A stretch of 64,000 nucleotides of DNA, taken from positions 16,085,778-16,149,777 of the forward strand of contig NC_049988.1 in NCBI RefSeq assembly GCF_000003815.2, in the 5' to 3' direction. Position numbers and translations under genes: made by a program. Below the pieces are notes generated by a model. That model worked only from the letters and a program-made list of their open reading frames with translations. It had not been told where the DNA came from and ran no database searches. Positions 54,832-64,000 of this stretch are shown piece after piece. The DNA is from Branchiostoma floridae. Its lineage: Eukaryota > Chordata > Leptocardii > Amphioxiformes > Branchiostomatidae. How positions within the stretch are numbered: the first letter of the stretch is position 1; each line of letters begins with the position of its first letter.

Positions 54832-56395
54832 GGCAGAGGTAAGCTGTGATAGTCACAAAAGAAGGAATAAGTTCTAAGGAATTTACAATTTTATTCTGTT
54901 GAGGCCACACAACTTACACTTAGGCCAAAAAGCAAGTACTCAAGCAACTGGATATGATTTTGGAATCACTTCCAGTTGCTTGAGTACCTGCTTTCTGGCA
55001 TATCTTATTACCTGGATGTCTAACCTTCATCAATGCAACTTACACTTAGACTTAAACCTTTAAGTTTTACTGATTACATCCTCTTCCAATCCAAAGTCAC
55101 AGAAGTTGTGACAGAACTTTTATCAGTTGTGTTCTTGTCTTCAATATGTTGAGCATCAATGCAAATGCATTCACATCTGTCTAATCCTCAAGCATAAAGG
55201 AATGTCATCTTAAATCAAAGAAATTTGGACTGTTTTGCATTTTACATGTATGGACACAAGCTACTACATGCCACTGTGAGGCAATAGGTGTTATGAGATT
55301 ATGATCACATGTTGAGATAATGCTGCAAACTACTGTTTTATCAATACATATTTATGTAGTAGGCTTGGATTGAGTTGGACAGATAATCTTGGATTTCAAA
55401 GGGCTACCCCTTACTAGCCCTCTAGGCTTTATGTGCAGGGATATCCTTGTCTGTTGGCACATCAACTCTTTTGCGCTTGGTTTCTTGACTCTCTTCAAGG
55501 CCTGGCCATAAGAAAGTGAGTGCAATGGAACTGATACATCCTATGGGGGAAGAAAGCCCAACTCCTCTCAATTCAATTCTCAGGACTACTTCTTTGTGGT
55601 TGGTTCTGTTGTCAGATTACTCAGGTTATTGGGGGTGTTCTATAGCTCTTACACTGCAAACCTACTTGACCAAATATGTGTTGTGCTTCTGCACTATTAT
55701 CACCAAAAATCAACATATCAGATGTTCTACTCTTTTCTATGCAGGAAACTAACACAACTAAAAACAATTCATACCTAATTAGAATTAAGAAATTGGAATA
55801 CACTAAATGTTAAGTGTGATGATTTTATGTGAATATGTACATTTTGTACATCAGGTATTTTGACATTAAATGTCATGTCAGCGGCACTCGTGACGTTAAA
55901 TGCAGTAAGTGTATCTCTTTTAACCATTTTGTATGTTTTATATAGGCCTACATGTTATAATTGAAAACATCTATGTAGGGCTTTTTATACGCCCTGTTGT
56001 TGGATCTGTCGAGTAGGGATAGTAACGTTCATAGAATTTAAGACAAGTCCAGAGTATGTTCTCTTACACAAGGTATGAACATGATGTATACTTTACAGAA
56101 TGTTTGTTAAAGAGCACTAAGTGTTCACTCTTGATCAAAGATTCACCAGAATGATCATTCTAAATGTAAAATATTCATTGTAAATGTTTTTATGAAATGA
56201 AAGAACTGCACTTAAAGATGACAGTTTGTAATGTATTTTTCCGCAAATGTCTATCCACTAAATTGTATGCTGCATTGTTTTGTATTGTTTGTAAAAATGT
56301 TGAAATCTGACAAATGATATATTTTGTATATTGTATATGTAACATGTTAGCAGGTAATTGGATACTACTAGTAGTAGTTTGATGCCCAATTTCTT
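54832..56395 (+). other. Probable 3' UTR of the kelch gene
   Basis: No coding exon was seen. A fold-back repeat copy lies at 54932-55034, and ATTAAA at about 55866 is a weak signal. The next canonical AATAAA on this strand outside the LINE is at 58813-58818, so the LINE may lie within or just past the UTR. Confidence 0.4.
54932..55034. repeat. Copy of the CAAGCAACTGGATA fold-back repeat
   Basis: GTACTCAAGCAACTGGATAT at the left and CCAGTTGCTTGAGTACCTGC at the right are inverted within 60 bases, followed by the CATATCTTATTACCTGGATG and TCTAACCTTCATC tail. Confidence 0.75.
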
Positions 56396-58651
56396 ATTTT
56401 TTATTTATTGGTTTGGCTGCACCGAACACACAGCCAGGGCTGCCCAACTAGCCTATGGCTATTACAAAGGGCTAGCCCTGCTGACAAACACATAAACAAT
56501 ACAAATTAAAAAAAAAAAAAAAAGAACATTTGTATGTACATGGTGTAGGATAACTTACATATCATCTAAAATGGAGTATATAACATCATATCATCGACAA
56601 CAATATTTGCAATGAGAGGTCAGGGTCTGTATATACACGTGTATGACTAATTTACCATGCGTAAGGGTTGCCTAGACATTCCCACAGTTTTCTTTTGAAA
56701 GAAGCAGTGGAGGTGGCTGTGCGAGTAGCAGTAGGGAGAGTGTTCCAGAGTGCTGTTGCTCTGTAGATGAATGTTTTCTGTCCTCTGGTGGACTTAGTGA
56801 GTTCAGATGTCAGGTGGTCGCTGTTCCTGAGGGAGTAACGTGACTCAGTAGCAGACGCACGGGTTCTGGGTATCAGGGTTTGAAGGTGTGGAGGGCAGTG
56901 ACCGTTGAGGAGCTTGTACAGGGTGACAGCGGTGTGGAATTGTCGTCGGAACTGCAGTGATGGAAGGGATAGCTGGGTGTACAGAGATTGGTATGACGGG
57001 TACGGGAGTCCATGTTGTCCGCTGATCAGTCTGGCAGTTTGGTATTGAATTGATTCCAGTTTTGTTTCGTCGCGCTTGGTGAGTCCCGCCCAGACGACGT
57101 CAGCATACTCCAGGCCAGGTCTGGTGATGGTTTTGTACAGTCTGAGCAGGATATCCTTTGGTACCTTCTTTCTTAGTGCACACAGTAGGCCAGCAGATCT
57201 TCTTGACTTAGTGGAGGTTGTTTCAATGTGTTTAGACCAGGAAAGTCTGTTTGTTAGGGTGACACCAAGATGCTTGTAGCTAGTAACAACTTGTAGTGTA
57301 CAACCGCCTAGTATGACTGGAGCAGGGGGTCTAGGGAGAGTGCGGGTTGTGATGAACATCACCTTGCATTTGTCCTCATTGGCTTCTAGCTTCCAGTTTG
57401 TTAGCCAGTTGGATACGGACCGTAGGTCCGTGTTGAGTGAGTTGACTACATGTTGGACGGATCGGTTGCTGGTTGAGAGTGATGTGTCATCGGCGAACAG
57501 GTTTGCGTCAGACTGTGTGCAGCAGGTGGGTAGATCGTTGATGTAGAGGATGAAGAGGGTGGGACCTAGTACGGAACCTTGTGGGACACCCGCGAGAGGA
57601 GATTTCCATTCGGATGTTCCGCCCTGGATGACTACTCTTTGACGTCTGTTCGATAAGTAGCTGTGGAACCAGTTCAGCATGGATCCACGTATTCCATGTG
57701 CTCGGATTTTGGTCAAGAGCCCTTGGTGCCACACTTTATCGAATGCTTTACGCAGGTCCAGAAACACGCAACCAACAACTTCCCCTCTGTCCATAGCTCG
57801 GGTCCATTCCTCTACAAGCCGGGCTAGTTGGAGTGTGGTGTTGTCGTGGGCTCTGAATCCGCTCTGGTGGTGGGACAATACTGGATTGATTTGTTTAATT
57901 AGATGTTTGTTGACTAGTGACTCTAGCACTTTCGGAACGATGTTGAGCAGGGAAATCGGCCTGTAGTTGTTGGTGAGATGACGACTGCCGGATTTGTGGA
58001 TGGGGGTTACATTGGCCTCTTTCCAACCAGAAGGAACTTGACCAAGGCTGAGTGATGTGTTGAATAGCCGGGTGAGGGGTGCACATATGGCGTCAGCTAC
58101 CTGACGGAGAAGGTTTGGAGTGATGTTGTCTGGACCGCAGGACTTGCCCACCTTTAGCGTTTTCAGTTGCTGTCGCACTTCGTCTACAGTCAGTTGGAGA
58201 TTGCTTAGTGTTGTTTCAGGGATTGTCGTTGGTTGGAAGGTGGGAGGGGAGTCGTTCCTGTCATTTAGGTCAGTCTGTTGTATGAAAAAGTTGTTGAGGG
58301 CATTTGCCTTGTCTTCGGGTCTTTCAATAATATCTGTCCCATCTTTGAGTGCTGGGACGCCGGTTGACGCCTTTCCTAAAGCAGATTTGGCAAAGGAGAA
58401 GAAGCGCCTTGTGTTTCCAGCTTCTACATCTTCCGTCACTTCTTGGATGTATGCCGCCTCTGCGTTTCTGGTGAGGGTGGTGACCAGGTTTCGTTGTTTC
58501 CTGTAGGCAGACCAGGCTTCAGGAGTGTTTTTGCTTTTGGCTCTGGAGTGGAGCCGGTGCTTTCGTCGGATGGCCGCTTTGATCTCTTTGTTTTGATGGA
58601 TCCATGGTTTGGCTGTTCTGTTGACAGAGAGGCTCTACAAGAAGGCAAACC
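56396..58651 (-). mobile_element. Non-LTR retrotransposon (LINE), 5'-truncated, open RT, 17-bp target-site duplication
   Basis: The minus-strand frame is open from about 58632 to the stop at 56652, about 660 codons. It starts inside the pre-RT region (PWIHQNKEIKAAIRRKHRLH) and contains NYRPISLLNIVPKVLESLV, VFLDLRKAFDKVWHQGLL, AGVPQGSVLGPTLFILYIND and the catalytic LFADDTSLST. It ends with an ALWNTLPT...SFKRKLWE block, as in CR1/Jockey-type elements. There is no endonuclease, so the copy is 5'-truncated. The 3' end on the minus strand is an AATAAATAAAAAAT tail at 56396-56411. TTGATGCCCAATTTCTT (56379-56395) and TTGACGCCCAATTTCTT (58652-58668) are the target duplication with one mismatch. The intact frame and clear duplication indicate a recent insertion. 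Confidence 0.92.
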
Positions 58652-58668
58652 TTGACGCCCAATTTCTT

Positions 58669-59995
58669 GTAGCTCTTAGTCCATGTTACAAGGGTTCTCT
58701 CTTTGTAATGTTATGATGAGACAGTATGATAAGTTTTCAAAGGAAAATGATGCTATCAGTCAATTATTACAAAAAATATGCAAGAATTATTCTTGAATTC
58801 TGACATGTATGTAATAAAATCAAGACTACAATGTGAACATTGCTCCGTGGGCTCATTTTGTACTAGGTTCACATGTAGGTTCACAGAAACAGAATTCAGA
58901 CATTATATGCATGCAGCTTACAAGTCTGATTCTTCTGCGTTCAACTTACAAGCATACTAGTTGCAGCTGTAACCACATGTACGAAGCCACTGAATTAAAG
59001 TCACAACATAAAAATGCACCGAAGCTTAAAAATTGTATACACAAATCTTTAATCTGGATCTCGTCATTAAAACAAATGCACATGGTCTCCACGTGGGAAG
59101 AAAAACAAACATCTCACAACTAACTCAAAGGGTCTCCTAACTAACTCACGACTTCTTAACTATTGAAGAAATGCTCTGCTTCTTCTAGGCATATCAATAC
59201 GTATTAAGAGCTTTTTTTTTTACACAGATTTGTATACATCTTTGGTTAGCACCATGGTCCCACTTAAACTGCTTTTGTTACATGTAGCTATTCTGTCAGT
59301 ATAGCTATAGGATTCATCATAGTAGGTTTATCTATCCCACGTTTAGAATTTGTTAACACAGCATAACATAACATTTCTCCATTATATGATAATATCTCAC
59401 AGAAATAAACCTTTCCATGGCTTCTCTTTGGAAATAATATGTATACAAATGTAGTTGAGTAGACCCCCTTCGAAATTGACAAAGAAATTGAAAAAAATTA
59501 CCCCCAAATAGTTGCTGCCTGGCCTTCCACAAGTTTTATCTACTTCCTATAGATCATAATTAGTATTCACTGACTATCGCTATAGTCACCTGTATTTCTT
59601 ATTCTACAATTTCTATTCAAATTACAAGATATACAATCAAATGAAAAAGAAGGAATGTGAATCAATCAAAATGATCAGTTGTCTGGAATTTTTGTTTTCT
59701 CTGACTTGATATAACATAGGCACCTTGGCAACCTCTGTGTCTCACACATCCCAGACTTCAGAGCCTTCAAATCCATCAAATTTACAAAAATAGTTGTTGA
59801 TTCCACATAGTCTAGTCTTGAACATCAGCTTATAAACAAAATGTATCAAATTTGCCTTCTCTAACATCTTTTTTTCAACTGAAAATTTTCCTTCAAGTAC
59901 TAGTAGATGTTAGTTGAGATACAAAAAAAGCAGCTTTTCCAGGTTTGTTACATTTTCTTAAAATAGTCATCACCTGAGTTTTGTGTGCTGGCAGC
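58669..59995. other. Region between kelch and RIF1-like genes, no gene seen
   Basis: AATAAA on the plus strand at 58813-58818 and ATTAAA on the minus strand at 59053-59048 are possible polyadenylation signals for the two converging genes. The rest is AT-rich; no repeats with clear ends were recognised. Confidence 0.4.
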
Positions 59996-61692
59996 TCACT
60001 GCTTCTTGTTGTGCCGTTGCCGTGGCGACACGCATCTCGTCTGCAGCTCCGAGACGGCCAGCATCATCATCCTGTTCAGCATCTGGTGAATCGCATTGAT
60101 CTGGCTGCTCGGAAGTCCCGAAAACTCCCCCTGCGTGGCCCTCTCGTTTAGCGCCGAGAGGGACTCAAAGAAATTCATTTCCCTGCTGGACAACTCCTGG
60201 AGCGTCACGTCAAATGGCTGGGTTCCTTCTACTGCTGTCGTTGCGTCTTCCGTTGTTGCCATGACGCTGGTTGCCATGGCATCGGCTTGCCTGGCGACGT
60301 CGTCTTCATCCATGGAAACGAGTCCCCGTAGCATGTCGACCACGGGAGAACCGACTTCGGCGGCCGTGCTAAACATGTCCGTGGATTCATCGAGAGCGTC
60401 CAGTGCACGTTGCGCTGCCGACATCGAGTTCACGTTTTCCAGGATTGAGTCCATATCGAGTCTGTCTGTGCTTACGGCGCTTGCTCCGCTACCCGAAAAG
60501 ATGGGGAAATACGGCAATCCGCCTCGAACAGGACTGCTTTCAACGGAAGAGGGCACAGAGGTGTCATCAGCAAGGGCAGTTACACTGTCAAAATCCTCTG
60601 GCATTCCCTGGTTCCTTACCTCTGTGCCTTGCATCACAATAGATGGTGGGTCGTTCTCCTCTGATGGGTTTAAAGAGGTAAAACTGTAACTCCTCTCCTC
60701 TGTGAGTTGTGCTGCTGTTGATGGTTGGTTGACTTCATTGGTAATGTCTACTACGGATGGCTGATCGCTTGCTTCGCTTGTCTCACTCGTCAGGTCTACG
60801 ACTGATTGTTGGTCACCCTCTTCTGTGGTTTCTGGTAGAGATGACAGTTGGGCGCTATCCGCTGTGGGTTCAGGTTGAGCTGACCTATGGTCGCTCTTTT
60901 CTGTGGGTTCTGACGGCGTTGACCCATGGTCGCTCTCTTTTGAAGATTCGGCTTGTGTCGATGAATGGCTCTTTTCCTTTGAAGGTTCGGTTTGACTTGA
61001 GCCATGGTCCATTTCCTTTGTGAGTTCGGGTTGAATTGAGCCATGGTCCGTTTCCTGCATGGGTTCTAGCTGGACCGACCCATGGGTGCTTTCTCCTGTG
61101 GGTTTTAGAGTGGTTGACTCAGGATCTGCCTCAGTCGTAGCTTTATGTACAGTTGACTCATGGTCCACATCTGTTGGTTCTGGTACAATTGACTCATGGT
61201 CTATGTCTGTGGGTTCCAGTGGAGTTGAACCATGGTCTTCTTCCTCTGTAGTTTTTGGTTGATTTGACCAATTGTTCTCTGTGATTTCTGGTTGTGTTAA
61301 ACCAAGGTCCTCTGTGGCAGGTTCTATTACAGCTGACCCATCGTCCGTCTCTTCTATGGGTTCTTGCTCTGCCAACCTTTGGTCCTTATCCTCTGTAGAT
61401 TCTGCCTGGGATGACCCATGGTCTTTCTCTGTGGGTTCTTCCTGTGTTGGTGGCACACAGTCATTCTCCTCAACAGGTTCTGGCTCAGTTGACTCATTGT
61501 TATTTTTGGTGGGTTCTGCTGGCATTGCCATCTGGTCTCTTTCCTCCTTGGGTTCTGGTAGAGCAGACAACTGGTCATTTTCCTCCATAGGTTCTGTTTC
61601 AGCTGACACTTGGTCTTTCTCCGGAGCAGATTTCAAAGTGGCTGTCTCCTCTGTCTTGTCATCCGAGTCTTCTGTTGTCAGAGACTCGGTGG
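59996..61692 (-). CDS. RIF1: RIF1-like last exon with 13-residue repeats
   Basis: ATTGCAG acceptor; 565 codons plus the completion of an alanine codon. It opens TESLTTEDSDDKTEETATLK. Residues from about position 35 to 310 are tandem 13-mers of the type EPTEKSDHGSTQP. The C-terminal part is predicted helical and free of repeats. Confidence 0.82.
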
Positions 61693-63882
61693 CTGCAATG
61701 AAGTAGGCAAAGAAATGTTAGCAGCTGTCTTTGGGAGACTGGTTTTACACTTCTTGTGCGTGCAAATCTCACTATTTCAAAGCTCAAGCATTTCTAGATC
61801 TATCATTCTCAACTGTCTGATGTTCAAAAACAGAGGACAAGTTGAAAAGGCAGATAAGAGACATGACTAAGGACCAATTTAATAATTCCCATACACGAGT
61901 ACAGTAATGGTGTCTACTGGTATTTCAGTGAATGACATTGACATGAAAATGAAGATGTCATATCCTTCTTTGATCCTTCTCACCTTCTGTCTTATTTCCC
62001 GAGGTCTGTCTGAGTTTCTTGGTCTCCAGTTGGTTGTGGAACTTCTCTAGGGCCTTCTTCAAGGTCGCGACCTTGGGTGTCCTGATAGGCAGACTATTTA
62101 CCTGTATCAGGTGGGAAGTACACAGGACTTAAGGAAAGATGTTAACTAATGGGAGGGATAGAGAAAAACACAGCAAGCCCCACAGGCTACAAAGTCATGT
62201 TATCGCACTAACAGAAGAAATCAAGTATTAGCATCAATAGTGACTTTGCAGTGCAGTCTAGATCCAGAGAAAAAACATATACTCCCACACACACACACAC
62301 ACACGCACACACATACATGCATGAATGCAAACTCACACACACACACATTCATATTCCCCACATACCACCCACCACACACACACACATTAACTTAACCACA
62401 AACTAACTCAAATATACATTAATTACTTGAGCATACAGAAGGTACACACCTCTAGTGGGGTCAGGGCGCTGATGTCACCGATGGTGTGGATGTTCCTGGC
62501 ATGAACCAGCTGATTCAGTCCTCGAGCCCTGAGAATAAGGAATGGTTTGTATGACATAAGATCATAATATCTAGTTTTTACAGTGATAAATGCATGGATT
62601 TCAGTTGTGAAAAGATGCTACGTTGTTGTGCAGCACATGCAGAATTCTAGGGTAAAGCCTGCCAATGACTTAGTAACATCAAAAGATATTCTAAGGGATG
62701 TGCAAAGGAAACATCAGTAATCCAAAGGTATCTACCCTTAAGATATTTAAGTGTTCAAGACAATCTTCGAGAAGTTTATATAACGGTATTTTTTTTTAAT
62801 GGAATTATGAGAGTTGACGTTACCAATCTGAAAAGTTGTTTCTAGTCTACACATGGTAACATGACTCAAAATTTCAAAGAAATCAAAGTAAATGTCTTTT
62901 GAAAATAAAGAACAAATTAGACAGGGTGGCACATACCCACATCATTGNNNNNNNNNNNNNNNNNNNNNNNNNNNNNNNNNNNNNNNNNNNNNNNNNNNNN
63001 NNNNNNNNNNNNNNNNNNNNNNNNNNNNNNNNNNNNNNNNNNNNNNNNNNNNNNNNNNNNNNNNNNNNNNNNNNNNNNNNNNNNNNNNNNNNNNNNNNNN
63101 NNNNNNNNNNNNNNNNNNNNNNNNNNNNNNNNNNNNNNNNNNNNNNNNNNNNNNNNNNNNNNNNNNNNNNNNNNNNNNNNNNNNNNNNNNNNNNNNNNNN
63201 NNNNNNNNNNNNNNNNNNNNNNNNNNNNNNNNNNNNNNNNNNNNNNNNNNNNNNNNNNNNNNNNNNNNNNNNNNNNNNNNNNNNNNNNNNNNNNNNNNNN
63301 NNNNNNNNNNNNNNNNNNNNNNNNNNNNNNNNNNNNNNNNNNNNNNNNNNNNNNNNNNNNNNNNNNNNNNNNNNNNNNNNNNNNNNNNNNNNNNNNNNNN
63401 NNNNGGTGATGCAGGGAGGCCATCTTTTGCCACTCGTTTCTGTGATGTTGAGAAAGAGATATTCTTTAAGACCTGCATTTGGAAAATGGACCTTGCTCTT
63501 AACGTAAACGTTAAGAACAACAAACAAACAAACAAACTAACTAGTAGTAGTATCCAGAATTTCATCATACAGCTGTTGGTATCCCTGACACAGGGGTAGG
63601 CAGCAGTTGGCTAGTCTTCACACCCCGCTTCCATACGGATCTGTCCAGAGGGCTCACCCTAGTTAGACAGCACATTTTGATGTCTCTCCTAATACATTCC
63701 ATCCAGGAACTATCTAAAACTATCTTGTTCATACAAGCCAAGAAGCACACGGGAAAACATAGGAGTGCATTTTTTTAGAGCAAACTTACAGCTCGGCCTG
63801 ATGGAGTTGCAAATACAGAGTCAGCTTCCTCTTGTGTCTCCTCTGCCCCAGTCTTTTTCTTCTTGGATGGGGTTGTGATAAA
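59996..63882 (-). CDS. RIF1: RIF1-like telomere/replication-timing protein, C-terminal exons
   Basis: Minus-strand exons 63882-63790, 63439-63405 (into the gap), about 62947-62941 (out of the gap), 62528-62450, 62101-61984 and 61692-59996 join in phase where both sides are visible. The block ARGLNQLVHARNIHTIGDIS, ALTPLEVNSLPIRTPKVATL, KKALEKFH matches the conserved C-terminal segment of metazoan RIF1, a nuclear protein that recruits PP1 to control replication timing and acts in double-strand-break repair. This is from memory of the family; the N-terminal HEAT repeats lie beyond the window. The last exon is unusual: about 21 tandem 13-residue acidic repeats precede a conserved-looking end with SSREMNFFESLSALNERATQ and INAIHQMLNRMMMLAVSELQ. 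The stop TGA is at 59998-59996. An alternative is an unrelated protein sharing the short block. Confidence 0.66.
61984..62101 (-). CDS. RIF1: RIF1-like exon with LPIRTPKV motif
   Basis: GATACAG acceptor and CAGAAG|GTGAGA donor bound 118 nt. It encodes VNSLPIRTPKVATLKKALEK, then FHNQLETKKLRQTSGNKTE. Phase is 0 in and 1 out, matching both neighbours. Confidence 0.84.
62285..62390. repeat. CA microsatellite
   Basis: Interrupted (CA)n with CACACGCACACACATACATG and further CACACA runs, in a RIF1-like intron. Confidence 0.9.
62450..62528 (-). CDS. RIF1: RIF1-like exon with ARGLNQLVHARNIHTIGD
   Basis: TTCTCAG acceptor and CTAGAG|GTGTGT donor bound 79 nt. Its first base completes a codon from the exon in the gap. 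It encodes ARGLNQLVHARNIHTIGDIS, then ALTPLE. Confidence 0.82.
62941..63439 (-). CDS. RIF1: RIF1-like exon(s) mostly hidden by the N gap
   Basis: Right of the gap, CATCACAG|AAACGAGTGG opens KRVAKDGLPAS (63439-63405). Left of the gap, CAATGAT|GTGGGT (62947-62941) leaves two bases that complete as ATG with the next exon. Whether this is one exon or two cannot be told. Confidence 0.5.
62948..63404. other. Assembly gap (457 N)
   Basis: A run of N between ATCATTG and GGTGATGC. It interrupts the RIF1-like gene. Frames drawn through the gap are meaningless. Confidence 1.
63790..63882 (-). CDS. RIF1: RIF1-like exon, Lys/Glu-rich
   Basis: TTTACAG acceptor and CGAGCT|GTAAGT donor bound 93 nt in phase 0-0. 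It encodes FITTPSKKKKTGAEETQEEA, then DSVFATPSGRA. A basic KKKK cluster next to TP sites suggests a nuclear, phosphorylated linker. Confidence 0.7.
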
Positions 63883-64000
63883 CTGTAAAGAATGGATTTT
63901 ATCAAGTGTTGTATCACAGAAAGATAGTCTTTTAATACACCAAAACGTTAACCAGCCCCCGTATTATCCACAAATTATCAAGAAATACGTGAAACTGACG
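63883..64000 (-). other. RIF1: RIF1-like intron running off the right edge
   Basis: AT-rich; nothing recognised. Confidence 0.5.

Noticed and set aside
57076-58655. Plus-strand frames over the LINE at 56.4-58.65 kb
   Set aside because: They are antisense to an intact reverse-transcriptase frame.
60096-61870. Plus-strand frames (up to 197 codons) opposite the RIF1-like last exon
   Set aside because: They reflect the antisense of a repetitive coding exon; the minus-strand frame has splice phases that fit its neighbours.
62883-63599. Six frames of 150-235 codons across the N run
   Set aside because: They consist mostly of unknown bases; only the short flanks carry information.

Overview
The window is metazoan nuclear DNA. 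Genes are split by GT-AG introns, intergenic and intronic DNA is AT-rich, and the spaces are packed with short inverted-repeat transposons, tRNA-derived SINEs and non-LTR retrotransposons. A POU class 6 gene, a PLAC8-family gene and a RIF1-like gene with compact exons, together with many MITE families, fit an invertebrate deuterostome. My best guess is an amphioxus (Branchiostoma). That guess is inference from gene and repeat content, not a database match.

Layout. 1-1.67 kb: reverse-transcriptase end of a LINE on the minus strand, open and running off the left edge. 1.9-3.65 kb: DNA-transposon remnants with a nested SINE. 3.78-14.81 kb (+): twelve exons of a POU6 transcription factor (5' exons lie to the left), followed by a long 3' UTR or intergenic stretch to about 20.2 kb. 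About 22.2-35.8 kb (-): a 109-residue PLAC8/cornifelin-like protein in three coding exons with a 9.6-kb intron; possible 5' exons lie at about 36 kb and 39.8 kb. 36-42.4 kb: non-coding, rich in one MITE family. 42.4-54.83 kb (+): a 747-residue kelch-repeat protein in eight coding exons plus a likely 5' UTR exon. 56.4-58.65 kb (-): a 5'-truncated LINE with an open RT and a 17-bp target-site duplication. 59.996-64 kb (-): the 3' end of a RIF1-like gene, with an N gap at 62948-63404.

The POU6 and PLAC8-like genes converge, as do the kelch and RIF1-like genes. Nothing suggests that the four genes share a pathway.

The most interesting pattern is repeated tandem duplication of 3' splice sites together with exon edges. 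It occurs at the POU-specific-domain exon of POU6 (four copies; one gives an in-frame 18-residue insertion), at the first coding exon of the kelch gene (three copies) and at its next exon (two copies). Three further POU6 exons have NAGNAG acceptors, and two cassette-like exons look like duplicates. A 20-bp minisatellite resembling RFX X-boxes sits directly upstream of one of those cassette exons. The RIF1-like last exon carries about 21 copies of a 13-residue acidic repeat.
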